Shown: positions 45,749 to 55,698 of the stretch, piece after piece
Layout of the letters: every line of letters begins with the position of its first letter
Position numbering within the stretch: the stretch's first letter is position 1
Assembly: GCA_017409875.1 (NCBI GenBank)
Contig: JAFQRW010000011.1
Location: forward strand, 226,634 to 290,633
DNA length: 64,000 nucleotides
Reading direction: 5' to 3'
Origin: Clostridia bacterium
GTDB taxonomy: Bacteria > Bacillota > Clostridia > RGIG6154
Notes under the pieces: model-generated
What the model saw: the letters and a program-made list of their open reading frames with translations, nothing else
What the model was told of the DNA's origin: nothing
The model's database searches: none
Translations under genes and position numbers: made by a program

Positions 45749-46780
45749 CTAAATCTTATTTTCATGTCGTCTCCTAAGTTGTCCGCATGATGCATCAATA
45801 TCACTACCAAGCTCACGCCTTACAGTAGTCGTGACGCCATTTTGTTCAAGCACTGTTCTAAATGCTAAAATATCTTCTGGAGTGCTTTTTACAAATCCTG
45901 TTTCTCTTACACTGTTAACTGGTATAAGATTCACATGGCAAAGCATACCTTTTACGAGTTTTAAGAGTTCTTTAGCAGTTCCAACTGAATCGTTTACTCC
46001 GCTTATCAGCGAATACTCAAAGGTTACACGTCTGTTTGTTTTTTTGATATAGTAGTCAAGCGCTTCAAACAGTTGCCTGATATTATACTTTTTATTGACA
46101 GGCATTACTTTGCTGCGCATTTCATCGTTTGGTGCGTGCAATGATACAGATAGTGTCACAGGAAGACATTCGTCTGCCAGCTTTTTAATCTTTGAAACAA
46201 TACCGCAAGTTGAAAGAGCGATGTGTCTTGCACCAATATTCATGCCAGCATGATGATTTATATTCTTAATAAATTTTGTGACATTATCATAGTTATCAAG
46301 CGGCTCTCCCATTCCCATAAGCACAATATTTGAAATTGTGTATCCGCTCTCTTTAGCAGCAAAAATTACCTGATCTGCGATTTCTCCGGCTGTTAAATCT
46401 CTGACCTTTCCGCCGAGTGTTGAAGCACAAAATCTGCACCCCATATTACAACCTACCTGAGTAGAAATGCAGATAGGGTGACCGTGTTTATAATCCATTA
46501 AAACGCTTTCAACGGTTTCTCCGTCCATAAGTTCAAATAAGTACTTTATTGTTCCATCCTTTGAAACCTGTTTTCTTAAAACCTTTAAAGTGGTGATAAC
46601 ACATGTACTATCAAGCTGGTCTCTTAATTCTTTAGAAAGGTTGGTCATTTCTTCAAAAGATTCCACACCCTTATATAGCCACTCATACACCTGTTTCGCA
46701 CGATATTTTTTATGTCCGATTGACAGAAAATATTCAGTTAATTCATCAAAGGTTAAATCCTTTAATCTTACTTTTTCCAT
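45749..46780 (-). CDS. rlmN: 23S rRNA/tRNA adenine-C2 methyltransferase RlmN
   Basis: 343 residues. The radical-SAM CxxxCxxC motif appears as GCNMGCRFCASTLGG, with GMGEPLDN, STCGIVSKI and the C-terminal RRELGSDIDASCGQLR that holds the second catalytic Cys. It makes m2A2503 in 23S rRNA and m2A37 in some tRNAs. It starts one base after rsmB ends. Confidence 0.97.
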   Translation of the reverse strand: MEKVRLKDLTFDELTEYFLSIGHKKYRAKQVYEWLYKGVESFEEMTNLSKELRDQLDSTCVITTLKVLRKQVSKDGTIKYLFELMDGETVESVLMDYKHGHPICISTQVGCNMGCRFCASTLGGKVRDLTAGEIADQVIFAAKESGYTISNIVLMGMGEPLDNYDNVTKFIKNINHHAGMNIGARHIALSTCGIVSKIKKLADECLPVTLSVSLHAPNDEMRSKVMPVNKKYNIRQLFEALDYYIKKTNRRVTFEYSLISGVNDSVGTAKELLKLVKGMLCHVNLIPVNSVRETGFVKSTPEDILAFRTVLEQNGVTTTVRRELGSDIDASCGQLRRRHENKI

Positions 46781-46781
46781 A

Positions 46782-48038
46782 CTATTTTCCTTTTGAAATT
46801 TTACACATATAAAATCCGTCGTGAAATTCTGACGGCAAAAGTTGAATTTCTTTCTCTATATTCAGGTCACTGTTTTCACTTAAAACCTTTGCAGTAACAC
46901 ATCCGTTTTCCTTACTGTTAATAGTACAAGTACTATAGACAAGATATCCGCCTTTTTTCAAGTATCTAACACAATTTTTAAGTATATTATACTGCAAAAC
47001 GCTAAGGCTGTCAAAGTCATGTTTCGCCCATTTTATATCGGGCTTTTTTGATATAACCCCAAGCCCTGAGCATGGTGTGTCAACAAGAATCTTATCGAAT
47101 TTTTCCTCAAAATCAGGATTAAATTTTTCACCATCATTGACAATAGGTTCAATGATATCAACGCCTAATCGTTTGGCAGTATTTTCAATCAAATTAACTC
47201 TGTGCGGGTATAAATCGCACGAAAAAATCTTTCCCTTATTATTCATAAGCTGTGCCATATAGCACGACTTTCCACCAGGAGCAGCGCATATATCAAGCAC
47301 AGTTTCATTCGGTTTTGGATCGAGCAACTCTACAGTTTCAACTGATGCTTTATCCTGAATAGTAAAACTGCCCTCATCAAAACCATGGATTTTACAGTGG
47401 GCAAAATTTTTTATAATAAATACATTTCCATCATCAACAAAATCTGCTTCGCATTCTGTAAGAATAGGCAAAAAATCTTCTTTTTTTACTTTAAGCAAAT
47501 TCGGTCTTACAGAAACGCCTTTATTCTTATTGGAAAGCGCCATAATTTCTTCAGCCTTTTCAAAGCCAAAATCCTTGATAAAAATATCTGCGATTTCACC
47601 TGGAAAAGAATATTTTGCCATCAAACACTCACGCTTATCATCAGGATATTTGATAGTATCTTTTTTTCTTGTAACATTTCTTAAAACTGCGTTTATAAAC
47701 CCAACAGCGCCCTTGTTGGCATACTTGTAAGATAGTTTTACACTTTCGTTACAAGCGGCAGAATCAGGGATTTTATCAAGGTACATTATCTGATAAATAC
47801 CAAGCCTTAAAATATTTTTAACGCTGTCTGTAAGCTTGTTTTCTTTAAGATTAGAAAAAATATTTCTGATATAATCAAGATTATACTTATATCTTAAAAC
47901 ACCATAAACAAGTTCTGTCGCAAGTGCTTTTTCCTGATTATCTAAAACTTCAAGCGCCTTTTTTAGTTCAAGATTGACGTAAGTGTTATCTTTCTCGTAT
48001 TTATTTAAAACATTTAAAGCGAGTTCTCTAGCTTTCAT
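46782..48038 (-). CDS. rsmB: 16S rRNA (cytosine(967)-C5)-methyltransferase RsmB
   Basis: 418 residues. An N-terminal NusB-like helical domain (about 1-135) is followed by the methyltransferase domain with VLDICAAPGGKSCYMAQLM, KILVDTPCSGLG and the catalytic Cys in YSTCTINSKENG. It is standard length and lies between the zinc peptidase and rlmN. Confidence 0.96.
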   Translation of the reverse strand: MKARELALNVLNKYEKDNTYVNLELKKALEVLDNQEKALATELVYGVLRYKYNLDYIRNIFSNLKENKLTDSVKNILRLGIYQIMYLDKIPDSAACNESVKLSYKYANKGAVGFINAVLRNVTRKKDTIKYPDDKRECLMAKYSFPGEIADIFIKDFGFEKAEEIMALSNKNKGVSVRPNLLKVKKEDFLPILTECEADFVDDGNVFIIKNFAHCKIHGFDEGSFTIQDKASVETVELLDPKPNETVLDICAAPGGKSCYMAQLMNNKGKIFSCDLYPHRVNLIENTAKRLGVDIIEPIVNDGEKFNPDFEEKFDKILVDTPCSGLGVISKKPDIKWAKHDFDSLSVLQYNILKNCVRYLKKGGYLVYSTCTINSKENGCVTAKVLSENSDLNIEKEIQLLPSEFHDGFYMCKISKGK

Positions 48039-48039
48039 A

Positions 48040-48720
48040 TTAATCGTTTCTTCTTGCTAAGCTTAAGAGTCTTAAAAGATTTCCAAGAGCAACAATCGTT
48101 GCCGCAACATAAGTCATTGCAGCAGCAGATAATACCTTTTTAGCTCCACCAAGCTCATCATCAGTTAAAATATACTGTTCTTCTAAAACGCTGATTGCAC
48201 GTCTGCTGGCATTAAACTCAACAGGTAAGGTTATAATCTGGAAAAGCACAACTGCCGAAAACAGTATAATTCCAAAATTCACCAAAGTTGAAAAAGAGAA
48301 AATTATTCCTAAAATTACCAAAGGAAATGCAATATTTGACCCTATACTTGCTACAGGCAAAACTGCATTTCTCAGTCTGATAGGCATATAGCCTTTATTG
48401 TGCTGAATAGCATGACCTGTTTCATGTGCAGCAACACCAAGTGCTGCAACAGAAGTGCTGGAATATACACTATCCGACAAGCGTATTACCTTACTTTTTG
48501 GGTCAAAATGGTCTGTAAGGTTACCTGAAACTTTTTCAACAGTAACATCACTAATGCCATATAAGTTTAGTATTTTTTTCGCAACATCAGCACCGGTAAT
48601 ACCTCTGTGGTTGTTAACCTTGCTGTATTTATTAAATGTTGATGACACTTTTGCTTGTGCAAACATAGCCAATATAATTGCCGGTAAAACATAAACTAAA
48701 TATCCTGTATCGAAGAACAT
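48040..48720 (-). CDS. Zinc metallopeptidase, YugP/Zn_peptidase_2 family
   Basis: 226 residues. An N-terminal membrane segment, then the zinc motif GVAAHETGHAIQHNKGYMP, then two more membrane regions (about 120-165) and a C-terminal hydrophobic segment. The family is widespread in Firmicutes and uncharacterised in detail. It overlaps fmt by 25 bases and sits in the conserved fmt-yugP-rsmB order of Clostridia. Confidence 0.92.
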   Translation of the reverse strand: MFFDTGYLVYVLPAIILAMFAQAKVSSTFNKYSKVNNHRGITGADVAKKILNLYGISDVTVEKVSGNLTDHFDPKSKVIRLSDSVYSSTSVAALGVAAHETGHAIQHNKGYMPIRLRNAVLPVASIGSNIAFPLVILGIIFSFSTLVNFGIILFSAVVLFQIITLPVEFNASRRAISVLEEQYILTDDELGGAKKVLSAAAMTYVAATIVALGNLLRLLSLARRND

Positions 48721-49646
48721 AAATAAGCCTCCTTGTTAAATTTGTATCCTTTCAAAAAGTCCTCCGCAGCCATAGGTTTTTTACCCTCAGGCTGTATAAC
48801 AACAAGTTTTATAGAAGTTAAATTGCCGCAACCAACCTCAAAACAATTTGATGAAACATTTATTTCTCCCTCACGCAGTTTTGAATTTTGGCTTACAACC
48901 GCACTTAATATTTTTAGTATTTTGCCGTCCAAATATGCCTTAGCTCCCGGAGCAGGATTAAGTCCCTTAATGAGACAACAGATTTTTTCAGCATCAAGTG
49001 AAAAATCAATATAGCTCATTTCTTTTGAAATCATAGGTGCATAAGTCATTTCATTATGATTCTGTGGCGTGCGTATTAATGTGTTATTGTTAATTTTATC
49101 GATTGTTTCCGAAAGTGCAACACTACCTAATTCAGACAGTTTTTCAAACATACTGCCTGACGTATCTTCATTTAGAATTTCGATTTCTTTTACAACAAGC
49201 ATATCGCCGGTATCTAAACCCTTATCCATAAGCATTGTTGTAACTCCTGTTTTTTTCTCGCCGTTAATGACACTCCACTGGATTGGAGCGGCACCTCTGT
49301 ACTTAGGCAAAAGTGAAGCATGCACGTTAATGCAGCCATATTTGGGAAAGTCCAGAACAAAATCAGGCAAAATTCTTCCGTATGCAATTACTACAATAAG
49401 CTCAGGATTTAATTCTTTCAAAAGAGCACTAAATTCTTCAGTTTTAACACTATCCGGCTGATAAACATCTATTCCCGCATTTATAGCAAACTCTTTAACA
49501 GGCGGTGGCATAAGCTTATATCCTCTGCCCTTTTGCCTGTCAGGCTGAGATACAACACCTATAATTTCAATATCATTTCTTTTTGTAAGCATTTCAAGGC
49601 ACGGCACTGCAAAATCAGGCGTACCCATAAACAAAGTTCTAATCAT
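48696..49646 (-). CDS. fmt: Methionyl-tRNA formyltransferase
   Basis: 316 residues from the ATG at 49646; the longer frame lies within def. The N-terminus MIRTLFMGTPDFAVPCLEML, the folate/active-site region INVHASLLPKYRGAAPIQW and LDTGDMLV are diagnostic. It formylates initiator Met-tRNA. The start overlaps the def stop by eight bases (ATGATTAG). Confidence 0.97.
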   Translation of the reverse strand: MIRTLFMGTPDFAVPCLEMLTKRNDIEIIGVVSQPDRQKGRGYKLMPPPVKEFAINAGIDVYQPDSVKTEEFSALLKELNPELIVVIAYGRILPDFVLDFPKYGCINVHASLLPKYRGAAPIQWSVINGEKKTGVTTMLMDKGLDTGDMLVVKEIEILNEDTSGSMFEKLSELGSVALSETIDKINNNTLIRTPQNHNEMTYAPMISKEMSYIDFSLDAEKICCLIKGLNPAPGAKAYLDGKILKILSAVVSQNSKLREGEINVSSNCFEVGCGNLTSIKLVVIQPEGKKPMAAEDFLKGYKFNKEAYLCSSIQDI

Positions 49647-50109
49647 CGTATTCTTCACCCTCGTAGTCAGGAATAATTTTATCAACAAAAAGGGTTCCGT
49701 TTAAATGGTCGTTTTCGTGGCAAATCGCACGGGCTGCAAGACCTTTAACTACCATTTCAAACGGCTTTCCAAAACGGTCTAATGCCTTGAATTTAACGAT
49801 TGCCGGTCTTTGAACATATCCATATTCTCCCGGAAAGCTCAGACATCCTTCCTGAGCAATCTGCTTTCCCTTGACATCTAAAATCTCAGGGTTTATGCAC
49901 TCAACCAAGCCTGTTTCATCAGTTTCAATAATAAAAACTCTTCTTAAGATTCCAACTTGCGGTGCAGCCAAACCTACTCCTTGCGCCTGTCTCATTGTCT
50001 CTTTCATATCATCTAACAAATAGTGAAGCCTGCCGTCAAAATTAACAACTTCGCGACACTCTTTTCGCAAAACATCATCACCAGTTTTAACTATATTTCT
50101 GATTGCCAT
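49639..50109 (-). CDS. def: Peptide deformylase
   Basis: 156 residues from the ATG at 50109, with AAAGGAG upstream. Motifs GVGLAAPQVG, EGCLSFPG and CHENDHLNG (HExxH variant HENDH) provide the metal site. It removes the N-formyl group from new proteins and works with fmt directly downstream. The C-terminus EGEEYDD is acidic. Confidence 0.96.
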   Translation of the reverse strand: MAIRNIVKTGDDVLRKECREVVNFDGRLHYLLDDMKETMRQAQGVGLAAPQVGILRRVFIIETDETGLVECINPEILDVKGKQIAQEGCLSFPGEYGYVQRPAIVKFKALDRFGKPFEMVVKGLAARAICHENDHLNGTLFVDKIIPDYEGEEYDD

Positions 50110-50137
50110 ACTTTTATCTCCTTTAGGTAGCATAAAA

Positions 50138-52375
50138 TCACATCATATTATTAGGATTTATGTCAAGTGAAACATTAACATCCACTTTTTGGGGCACAGT
50201 TACAATTTCTCTTAATATTTCTCTTTCTTTTTCTGAAGCATCACATTTTAAAATAACACGCCATCTGAATTTATTATTAATCTTAGAAAGCGGTGCAGGC
50301 GTAGGACCTAATAACGTGTGCTCAACACCCAAATCTTTAAATTTACTGCAAATGTTTCTTGAAATATCTGAAATTGTATTTTTAACATCATTTCCGTTTT
50401 GACCACTGACAATAATGTTTACAATATCACCAAACGGCGGATAATTCATACTTTTTCTTAAATATATCTCTTTTTTATAAAACTCCTTAAAATCCTGATG
50501 AGACGCGCACTCTATTACCCAATGATCAGGTGAATATGTTTGAATTACAGCTCGGCCTTTGGTATTACCGCGTCCCGCTCTTCCACAGACCTGCGTTATG
50601 AGCTGGAACGTTCTTTCAGAAGCCTGATAATCATCAACATAAAGCATCATATCGGCAGCAAGCACACCAACAAGCGAAACATTGGGAAAATCAAGACCTT
50701 TTGTAATCATTTGAGTTCCAACTAAAATATCTATTTTTTCTTCACTGAATTTTTTCAGTATTTTATGATGAGCAAGCTTTCCCCTTGTAGTGTCATTATC
50801 CATTCGTATGACTGACGCAGTCGGAAAAAGTTTTTTAAGTTCTTCTTCTACTTTTTGTGTGCCTATGCCAAAATATCTGATAGCACTGCTTTTGCATTTA
50901 GGACACACTGAATAATTGTTTATGGTATAGCCACAGTAATGACACACCAAAGTATCATTAAACTTATGATAAGTAAGTGCTATATCACATTCAGGACACA
51001 TTGCGGCATATCCGCAACTTCTGCAAGAAACAAACGTAGAAAAACCACGTCTGTTTAAAAAAAGGATTGTCTGCTGACCGCTTTCAATATTTTTACGGAT
51101 TTCTTCTTGAAGTGCTATGCTTAAAAAAGACTTATTTCCATTAGATAATTCATATCTTAAATCAACTATGTTAACATCAGGAAGCTCTACATTATTATAT
51201 CTGTTTTTTATCTGCAATAGCTGCAAATCACCTTTTACTGCCCTGTATGCACTTTTCATGCTCGGCGTTGCAGACGCAAGCACTAATGGAGCATTTTCCA
51301 GTCTGCATATTTCTTCAGCAACTTCTCTGGCATCGTATTTAGGTGACATATCAGATTTGTATGAGTTTTCATGCTCTTCGTCAATTACAATAATTCCAAT
51401 ATTATCAATAGGAGTAAAAATTGCTGATCTTGCACCAACTACAACATCAATTTCTCCTGATTTAATTTTATTCCAGCAATCGTATCTTTCACCTATTGAA
51501 AGACCGCTGTGAAAAACGGCAACTTTTTTGCCAAGCCTGCTTTTAAAACGTTCCGACATCTGTGGAGTAAGCGAAATTTCAGGAACTAAAATTATTGCTT
51601 TTTTGTTATTTTCAACAGCATGAGCTACGGCTTGGAGGTATACTTCCGTCTTGCCGCTTCCGGTTATACCTCTTAACAAAATACCGCAAAACTCATTATT
51701 ATCAACTTTACTATTGATGTAATCAATAGCATTTTTCTGCTCAGCATTGGGCTTTAAAGGCTGAGTTGTGACTATTTTTTCCTCTGAAAATGGATTTCTT
51801 TCAACAGATTTATCAAATATGTTTATATATCCTTTTTTTTTAAGTGCAGAAATTGTGCCTCTGGTAGTCATTGCAAGCTCACCCAAATGAACAACAGGAA
51901 TTTCTCCTAATTGATTTAGCAAATCTAACACTTTTGCCTGAGCCGGAGCTTTTTTTTCAAGTTCAGATAAAACCTCGTCAAACAATTCAGGCTCTAAACA
52001 AAGACTTGCATATTTAAGAAGCTTATCACCAAAGCCACCATACCCCTTATTCTTCCCTGACATAGCCCCGGGAGGCAGCAATTCTTTCAAGCAGTCATAA
52101 TATGTGCAAACACATCGGGTTCTCATCCATTTTAAAAGATTTACATCTCTTTGAGAAAGAATTCTGCCGAGTACGCAATCTATTTTTTTTAATTTATCAC
52201 TTTCTTCAGTCTCGCCAAAGCCGATAACAACACCGTCTGTTTTAGTATTACCTCTGCCAAAAGGTACTATTACATGGTCGCCTATGCAAGCTTCATCAAA
52301 CATATAGTCAAAACACTTATCAACAGCTTTTGAAGGGTTGTTTATAATAACCTTTGCGACTTTAACAAGGCTCAT
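50138..52375 (-). CDS. priA: Primosomal protein N' (replication restart helicase PriA)
   Basis: 745 residues. The N-terminal 3'-DNA-binding domain is followed by Walker A LLRGITGSGKTEVYLQ, the DEEH box VIDEEHENSYK, and two zinc-binding sites in the eight-Cys region starting CRSCGYAAMCPEC. The C-terminal helicase motifs include TQVCGRAGRG. It reloads the replisome at stalled forks. It overlaps coaBC by four bases (ATGA). Confidence 0.97.
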   Translation of the reverse strand: MSLVKVAKVIINNPSKAVDKCFDYMFDEACIGDHVIVPFGRGNTKTDGVVIGFGETEESDKLKKIDCVLGRILSQRDVNLLKWMRTRCVCTYYDCLKELLPPGAMSGKNKGYGGFGDKLLKYASLCLEPELFDEVLSELEKKAPAQAKVLDLLNQLGEIPVVHLGELAMTTRGTISALKKKGYINIFDKSVERNPFSEEKIVTTQPLKPNAEQKNAIDYINSKVDNNEFCGILLRGITGSGKTEVYLQAVAHAVENNKKAIILVPEISLTPQMSERFKSRLGKKVAVFHSGLSIGERYDCWNKIKSGEIDVVVGARSAIFTPIDNIGIIVIDEEHENSYKSDMSPKYDAREVAEEICRLENAPLVLASATPSMKSAYRAVKGDLQLLQIKNRYNNVELPDVNIVDLRYELSNGNKSFLSIALQEEIRKNIESGQQTILFLNRRGFSTFVSCRSCGYAAMCPECDIALTYHKFNDTLVCHYCGYTINNYSVCPKCKSSAIRYFGIGTQKVEEELKKLFPTASVIRMDNDTTRGKLAHHKILKKFSEEKIDILVGTQMITKGLDFPNVSLVGVLAADMMLYVDDYQASERTFQLITQVCGRAGRGNTKGRAVIQTYSPDHWVIECASHQDFKEFYKKEIYLRKSMNYPPFGDIVNIIVSGQNGNDVKNTISDISRNICSKFKDLGVEHTLLGPTPAPLSKINNKFRWRVILKCDASEKEREILREIVTVPQKVDVNVSLDINPNNMM

Positions 52376-53559
52376 AATTCAAGCACCTTATCAAAAATAA
52401 CATTTGATACATCCTCTTTACTCATAAGCGGAAGCTGGGTTTTTTCTTTGTTTTTTGTATAAATTGTAACGATATTTGTATCAGATTTAAACCCTGCGCC
52501 TTCTGCCATCAAAGAATTTGCAACAATCATATCAAGATTTTTATCTTCAAGTTTTTTTAAGGCGTTTTGCTCTAAATTTTCTGTTTCCATACAAAAACCA
52601 ACTAAAATTTGGTTTTCCTTTTTGTTGCCTAATCCTTTAAGAATATCTGGATTTTTAACCAGTTCAACATTCAATTCATCAGATGTTTTCTTTATCTTAT
52701 TTTGAGCAACATTTTTTGCCCGGTAATCACCAACTGCTGCACTTTTAACAACAATATCGCACTCTTTAAACCGACTTAAGACTTCTTTTTCCATTTCAAG
52801 TGCTGATGAAACCTTAACTACCTCAACACCATACAAATCTTTAAACTCTGTATTTCCTGCAATCAAGGTTACGTCTGCGCCACGATTTCGAGCGGCTTTT
52901 GCAACACAAAGTCCCATTTTACCCGAAGATGGATTTGTAATATATCTTACAGGATCAATATGTTCCATAGTTGCACCGGCAGTAACCAAAACTTTTTTTC
53001 CAAGTAAGTCTTTATTGTTACAAAGTGCGATTTCAATCGCCTGCTCAATATCATCCAAATCAGCAAGCTTACCTTCTCCGACATCCCCGCAAGCTAAGCG
53101 CCCTTTTGCCGGATTTACAAATGTGTATCCGTATTCTTTTAAAGTGCTGACATTTTTCTGTACTATAGGATTTTGCCACATATTTGTATTCATAGCCGGT
53201 GCAATCAGGACAGGAGCTTTTGTTGCCATAACCGTAGTTGAAAGAAAATCGTCAGCAATACCATTTGCGATTTTACCAATTATATTTGCAGTAGCAGGTA
53301 CAATTACAAACAAATCTGCCTGCTTGGCAACAGAAATATGCTCAACATCAAAACTTGCAGGCGTATCAAACATTTTGGTTATAACTTTATTTTTGCTGAT
53401 AGTCATAAAAGTAAGAGGCGACACAAATTCGGTTGCAGACTTTGTCATGACCACAACCGTGTTAATATTCTTTTTAATAAGGCGACTTACCAATTCGCAC
53501 GATTTGTACGCTGCAATTCCTCCAGTAACGCCAACTACAACTGTTTTTTTATGCTCCAT
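52372..53559 (-). CDS. coaBC: Bifunctional phosphopantothenoylcysteine decarboxylase/phosphopantothenate-cysteine ligase
   Basis: 395 residues. The N-terminal CoaC flavodomain (VVVGVTGGIAAYKSCELVSR, APAMNTNMWQNP, LACGDVGEGKL) is followed by the CoaB ligase (VLVTAGATMEHIDPVRYITN, GKMGLCVAKAARNRGADVTL). It performs two consecutive CoA-biosynthesis steps. CoaD acts after it and is at 26.8 kb. Confidence 0.97.
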   Translation of the reverse strand: MEHKKTVVVGVTGGIAAYKSCELVSRLIKKNINTVVVMTKSATEFVSPLTFMTISKNKVITKMFDTPASFDVEHISVAKQADLFVIVPATANIIGKIANGIADDFLSTTVMATKAPVLIAPAMNTNMWQNPIVQKNVSTLKEYGYTFVNPAKGRLACGDVGEGKLADLDDIEQAIEIALCNNKDLLGKKVLVTAGATMEHIDPVRYITNPSSGKMGLCVAKAARNRGADVTLIAGNTEFKDLYGVEVVKVSSALEMEKEVLSRFKECDIVVKSAAVGDYRAKNVAQNKIKKTSDELNVELVKNPDILKGLGNKKENQILVGFCMETENLEQNALKKLEDKNLDMIVANSLMAEGAGFKSDTNIVTIYTKNKEKTQLPLMSKEDVSNVIFDKVLEL

Positions 53560-53577
53560 ACATAAAAACTCCTAAAA

Positions 53578-53799
53578 CTATTCTATAACTTCTACTTTAC
53601 CTTCTGCAATTTCTTGAATTGCAACAGAAACAGGCTTATTGCAAACCTTTTTATATTCAGCAACCACTTCGGATTGACTTTCTCCCATTTCTCCTGAGAT
53701 TGCTCTTGCTCTTTTAGCAACAGCTAAAACAAGAGAATATCTGCAAGCTCCGTTTGCTTTTTCAACAAGTGATGAAAGTGTTGGGTATAACATAATCAA
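53578..53799 (-). CDS. rpoZ: RNA polymerase omega subunit
   Basis: 73 residues. It has the typical MLYPTLSSLVEKANGACRYS, LVLAVAKRARAIS and EIAEGKVEV. It helps assemble the beta' subunit. The gmk-rpoZ-coaBC order is conserved in Firmicutes; gaps of 7 and 18 bases. Confidence 0.93.
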   Translation of the reverse strand: MIMLYPTLSSLVEKANGACRYSLVLAVAKRARAISGEMGESQSEVVAEYKKVCNKPVSVAIQEIAEGKVEVIE

Positions 53800-53806
53800 T
53801 TTCCTC

Positions 53807-54403
53807 CTAAATATTTAAATTACATCTTTCAGATCTTAACTTTTCTACTTCAATAATTTTATTAATTAAACCAACTGCATTTTCCACAGTGTCATTAATA
53901 ACATAATAGTTGTATTTTGATGCATATTCAAGCTCTTTAAGGGCAGTTTGCAGACGTTTTTCAACAACATCTTTGCTTTCAGTTCCTCTTCCCTCAAGTC
54001 TTTTTCTTAATTCTTCCATTGATGGCGGAAGAATAAATATGTAAACGCCTTCAGGATGCTTGGCTCTGATTTGCATTGCCCCTTGAACTTCAATTTCCAA
54101 AACAACATCTTTGCCTTGTGCTATACAATCAAAAACCGGTTTTTTTGGTGTCCCGTATCTTTGACCGCAAAAATCCGCCCATTCTAGAAAATAATCTTCT
54201 TTAATAAGCTGATTAAATTTCTCATGAGAAAAAAAGTGATACGACTCTCCGTCAATTTCTCCTTGGCGAGGCTGCCTCGTAGTTGCAGAAACAGATAAAA
54301 ACGCATCTTTTTTCTGATTAAAATACTCTTTGCAGATAGTTCCTTTTCCTACACCGGATGGTCCTGAAATAACTACCAGCAAACCTTCTTTATTCTTAAG
54401 CAT
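53807..54403 (-). CDS. gmk: Guanylate kinase
   Basis: 198 residues. It has the P-loop LVVISGPSGVGKGTICKEY, the GMP-binding TRQPRQGEIDGESYHF, and the lid region. It converts GMP to GDP. The start overlaps remA by eight bases. Confidence 0.97.
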   Translation of the reverse strand: MLKNKEGLLVVISGPSGVGKGTICKEYFNQKKDAFLSVSATTRQPRQGEIDGESYHFFSHEKFNQLIKEDYFLEWADFCGQRYGTPKKPVFDCIAQGKDVVLEIEVQGAMQIRAKHPEGVYIFILPPSMEELRKRLEGRGTESKDVVEKRLQTALKELEYASKYNYYVINDTVENAVGLINKIIEVEKLRSERCNLNI

Positions 54404-54650
54404 TTTTACCTCCGTTCATCTGTTCAACACGCTGTGTAATAGTATCAGGCATAAGTGCCGACAAAATAATATGCCCACTTTCAAAAACTAAAACTGCTCT
54501 TGTACGTCTTCCACAGGTGCCGTCTACCAGCTTAAACATTTCCTTTGCCTGTTGCATAAGTCTTTTAATTGGTGCAGAATCAGGCGAAACAACAGAAATG
54601 AGTTTATCTGCTGATACTACATTTCCATAACCTATATTAATTAAATTCAT
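54396..54650 (-). CDS. remA: RemA-family DNA-binding regulator (DUF370)
   Basis: 84 residues. It has the RemA start MNLINIGYGNVVSADKLISV and internal DGTCGRRTRAVLVFESGHII. In Bacillus RemA forms octameric rings that activate matrix and osmoprotection genes. It lies between yicC and gmk, its conserved place. Confidence 0.94.
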   Translation of the reverse strand: MNLINIGYGNVVSADKLISVVSPDSAPIKRLMQQAKEMFKLVDGTCGRRTRAVLVFESGHIILSALMPDTITQRVEQMNGGKNA

Positions 54651-54662
54651 ATATTTTTCACC

Positions 54663-55538
54663 CTATTCTATATTCTGAATTTGTTCTCTTATTTTTTCAA
54701 TTTCATTTTTAACATTCACAACAAAGGAAGAAATTTTAAGTTCGTTTGATTTTGAGCCGATTGTATTTATTTCACGGTTCATCTCCTGAACCAGAAAATC
54801 AAATTTTTTACCAACAGGCTCTGCGCTTTCTAAAAGTTCTGTTGCTGCCTTCAAATGACTCTTAAGCCTAACAGTTTCTTCATCAACACACACCTTATCG
54901 GTATATATTGCAACCTCTTGTATTATTCTGTTTTCATCAATATCTGTTGACTGCAGTGCATCAGTAATTTTTGAAAACAACTTTTGCTTGTATGATTCTA
55001 TATTAAGCGGAACAAGTTTTTCAATCTCTGAAACGGTTTCAGAAATTGTAGAAAGCTTGCCTAAAATATCGGTTTTAAGTCTATTGCCTTCTTGCTGTCT
55101 CATCTTTGTATGATTAGAAAAGCTTTCTCTTAAAACAGGTTCAAGATATTGCCATATTTCCTCTTCGGTTTGTTCCTCGTGCTCGATTTTAACAATATCG
55201 CTGTTTAAAAACCTTGTAGCACACAAATCATATGTAATATCAAGCTGGCTGCAAAGCTCTTTGAAAGCAGTAGTATATGACTCTGCAAGTTGCCTGTCAA
55301 GAACGACCTTTTTGCCTGAATCTTCTTTTGAATTTACAGAAATATAAACATCAATTTTTCCACGGGTAATGAATTCTGAAAGCAATTTTTTAATTTTGTC
55401 TTCAGCAAACATAAGATATCTTGGACTTTTTATGTTAACATCAAAATATCTGTTGTTTACTGAACGGACTTCAACAGTAACCTCACGCTCTTCAGTGACA
55501 TTTTGTCCTTTTCCATATCCGGTCATACTCTTTATCAC
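54663..55538 (-). CDS. yicC: YicC-family endoribonuclease
   Basis: 291 residues from a GTG at 55538, with AGGTGG seven bases upstream; the frame extends further but without a better start. MIKSMTGYGKGQ and RSVNNRYFDVNIKSPRYL are the family N-terminal motifs; the C-terminal DUF1732 domain ends FVVNVKNEIEKIREQIQNIE. Family members (YicC/YloC) act as Mn-dependent endoribonucleases. It is the first gene of the long minus-strand housekeeping block. Confidence 0.94.
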   Translation of the reverse strand: MIKSMTGYGKGQNVTEEREVTVEVRSVNNRYFDVNIKSPRYLMFAEDKIKKLLSEFITRGKIDVYISVNSKEDSGKKVVLDRQLAESYTTAFKELCSQLDITYDLCATRFLNSDIVKIEHEEQTEEEIWQYLEPVLRESFSNHTKMRQQEGNRLKTDILGKLSTISETVSEIEKLVPLNIESYKQKLFSKITDALQSTDIDENRIIQEVAIYTDKVCVDEETVRLKSHLKAATELLESAEPVGKKFDFLVQEMNREINTIGSKSNELKISSFVVNVKNEIEKIREQIQNIE

Positions 55539-55640
55539 TTTTATACCACCTACTTTATAAATATACATAATTATTATAACACAATTTTTTTAAAAAATAA
55601 ATAGATTTCCCAAAAATATTCCAAAAACAGCTGAAAACTC

Positions 55641-55669
55641 TTGAAAAAATTAAACAGAATATGTATAAT
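55641..55669 (+). promoter_or_regulatory. SigmaA promoter of rlmD
   Basis: TTGAAA (55641-55646), a 17-base spacer and TATAAT (55664-55669), about 30 bases before the ATG. Confidence 0.75.
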
Positions 55670-55698
55670 ACCAATATACTTTGATATGGAGATTTTAT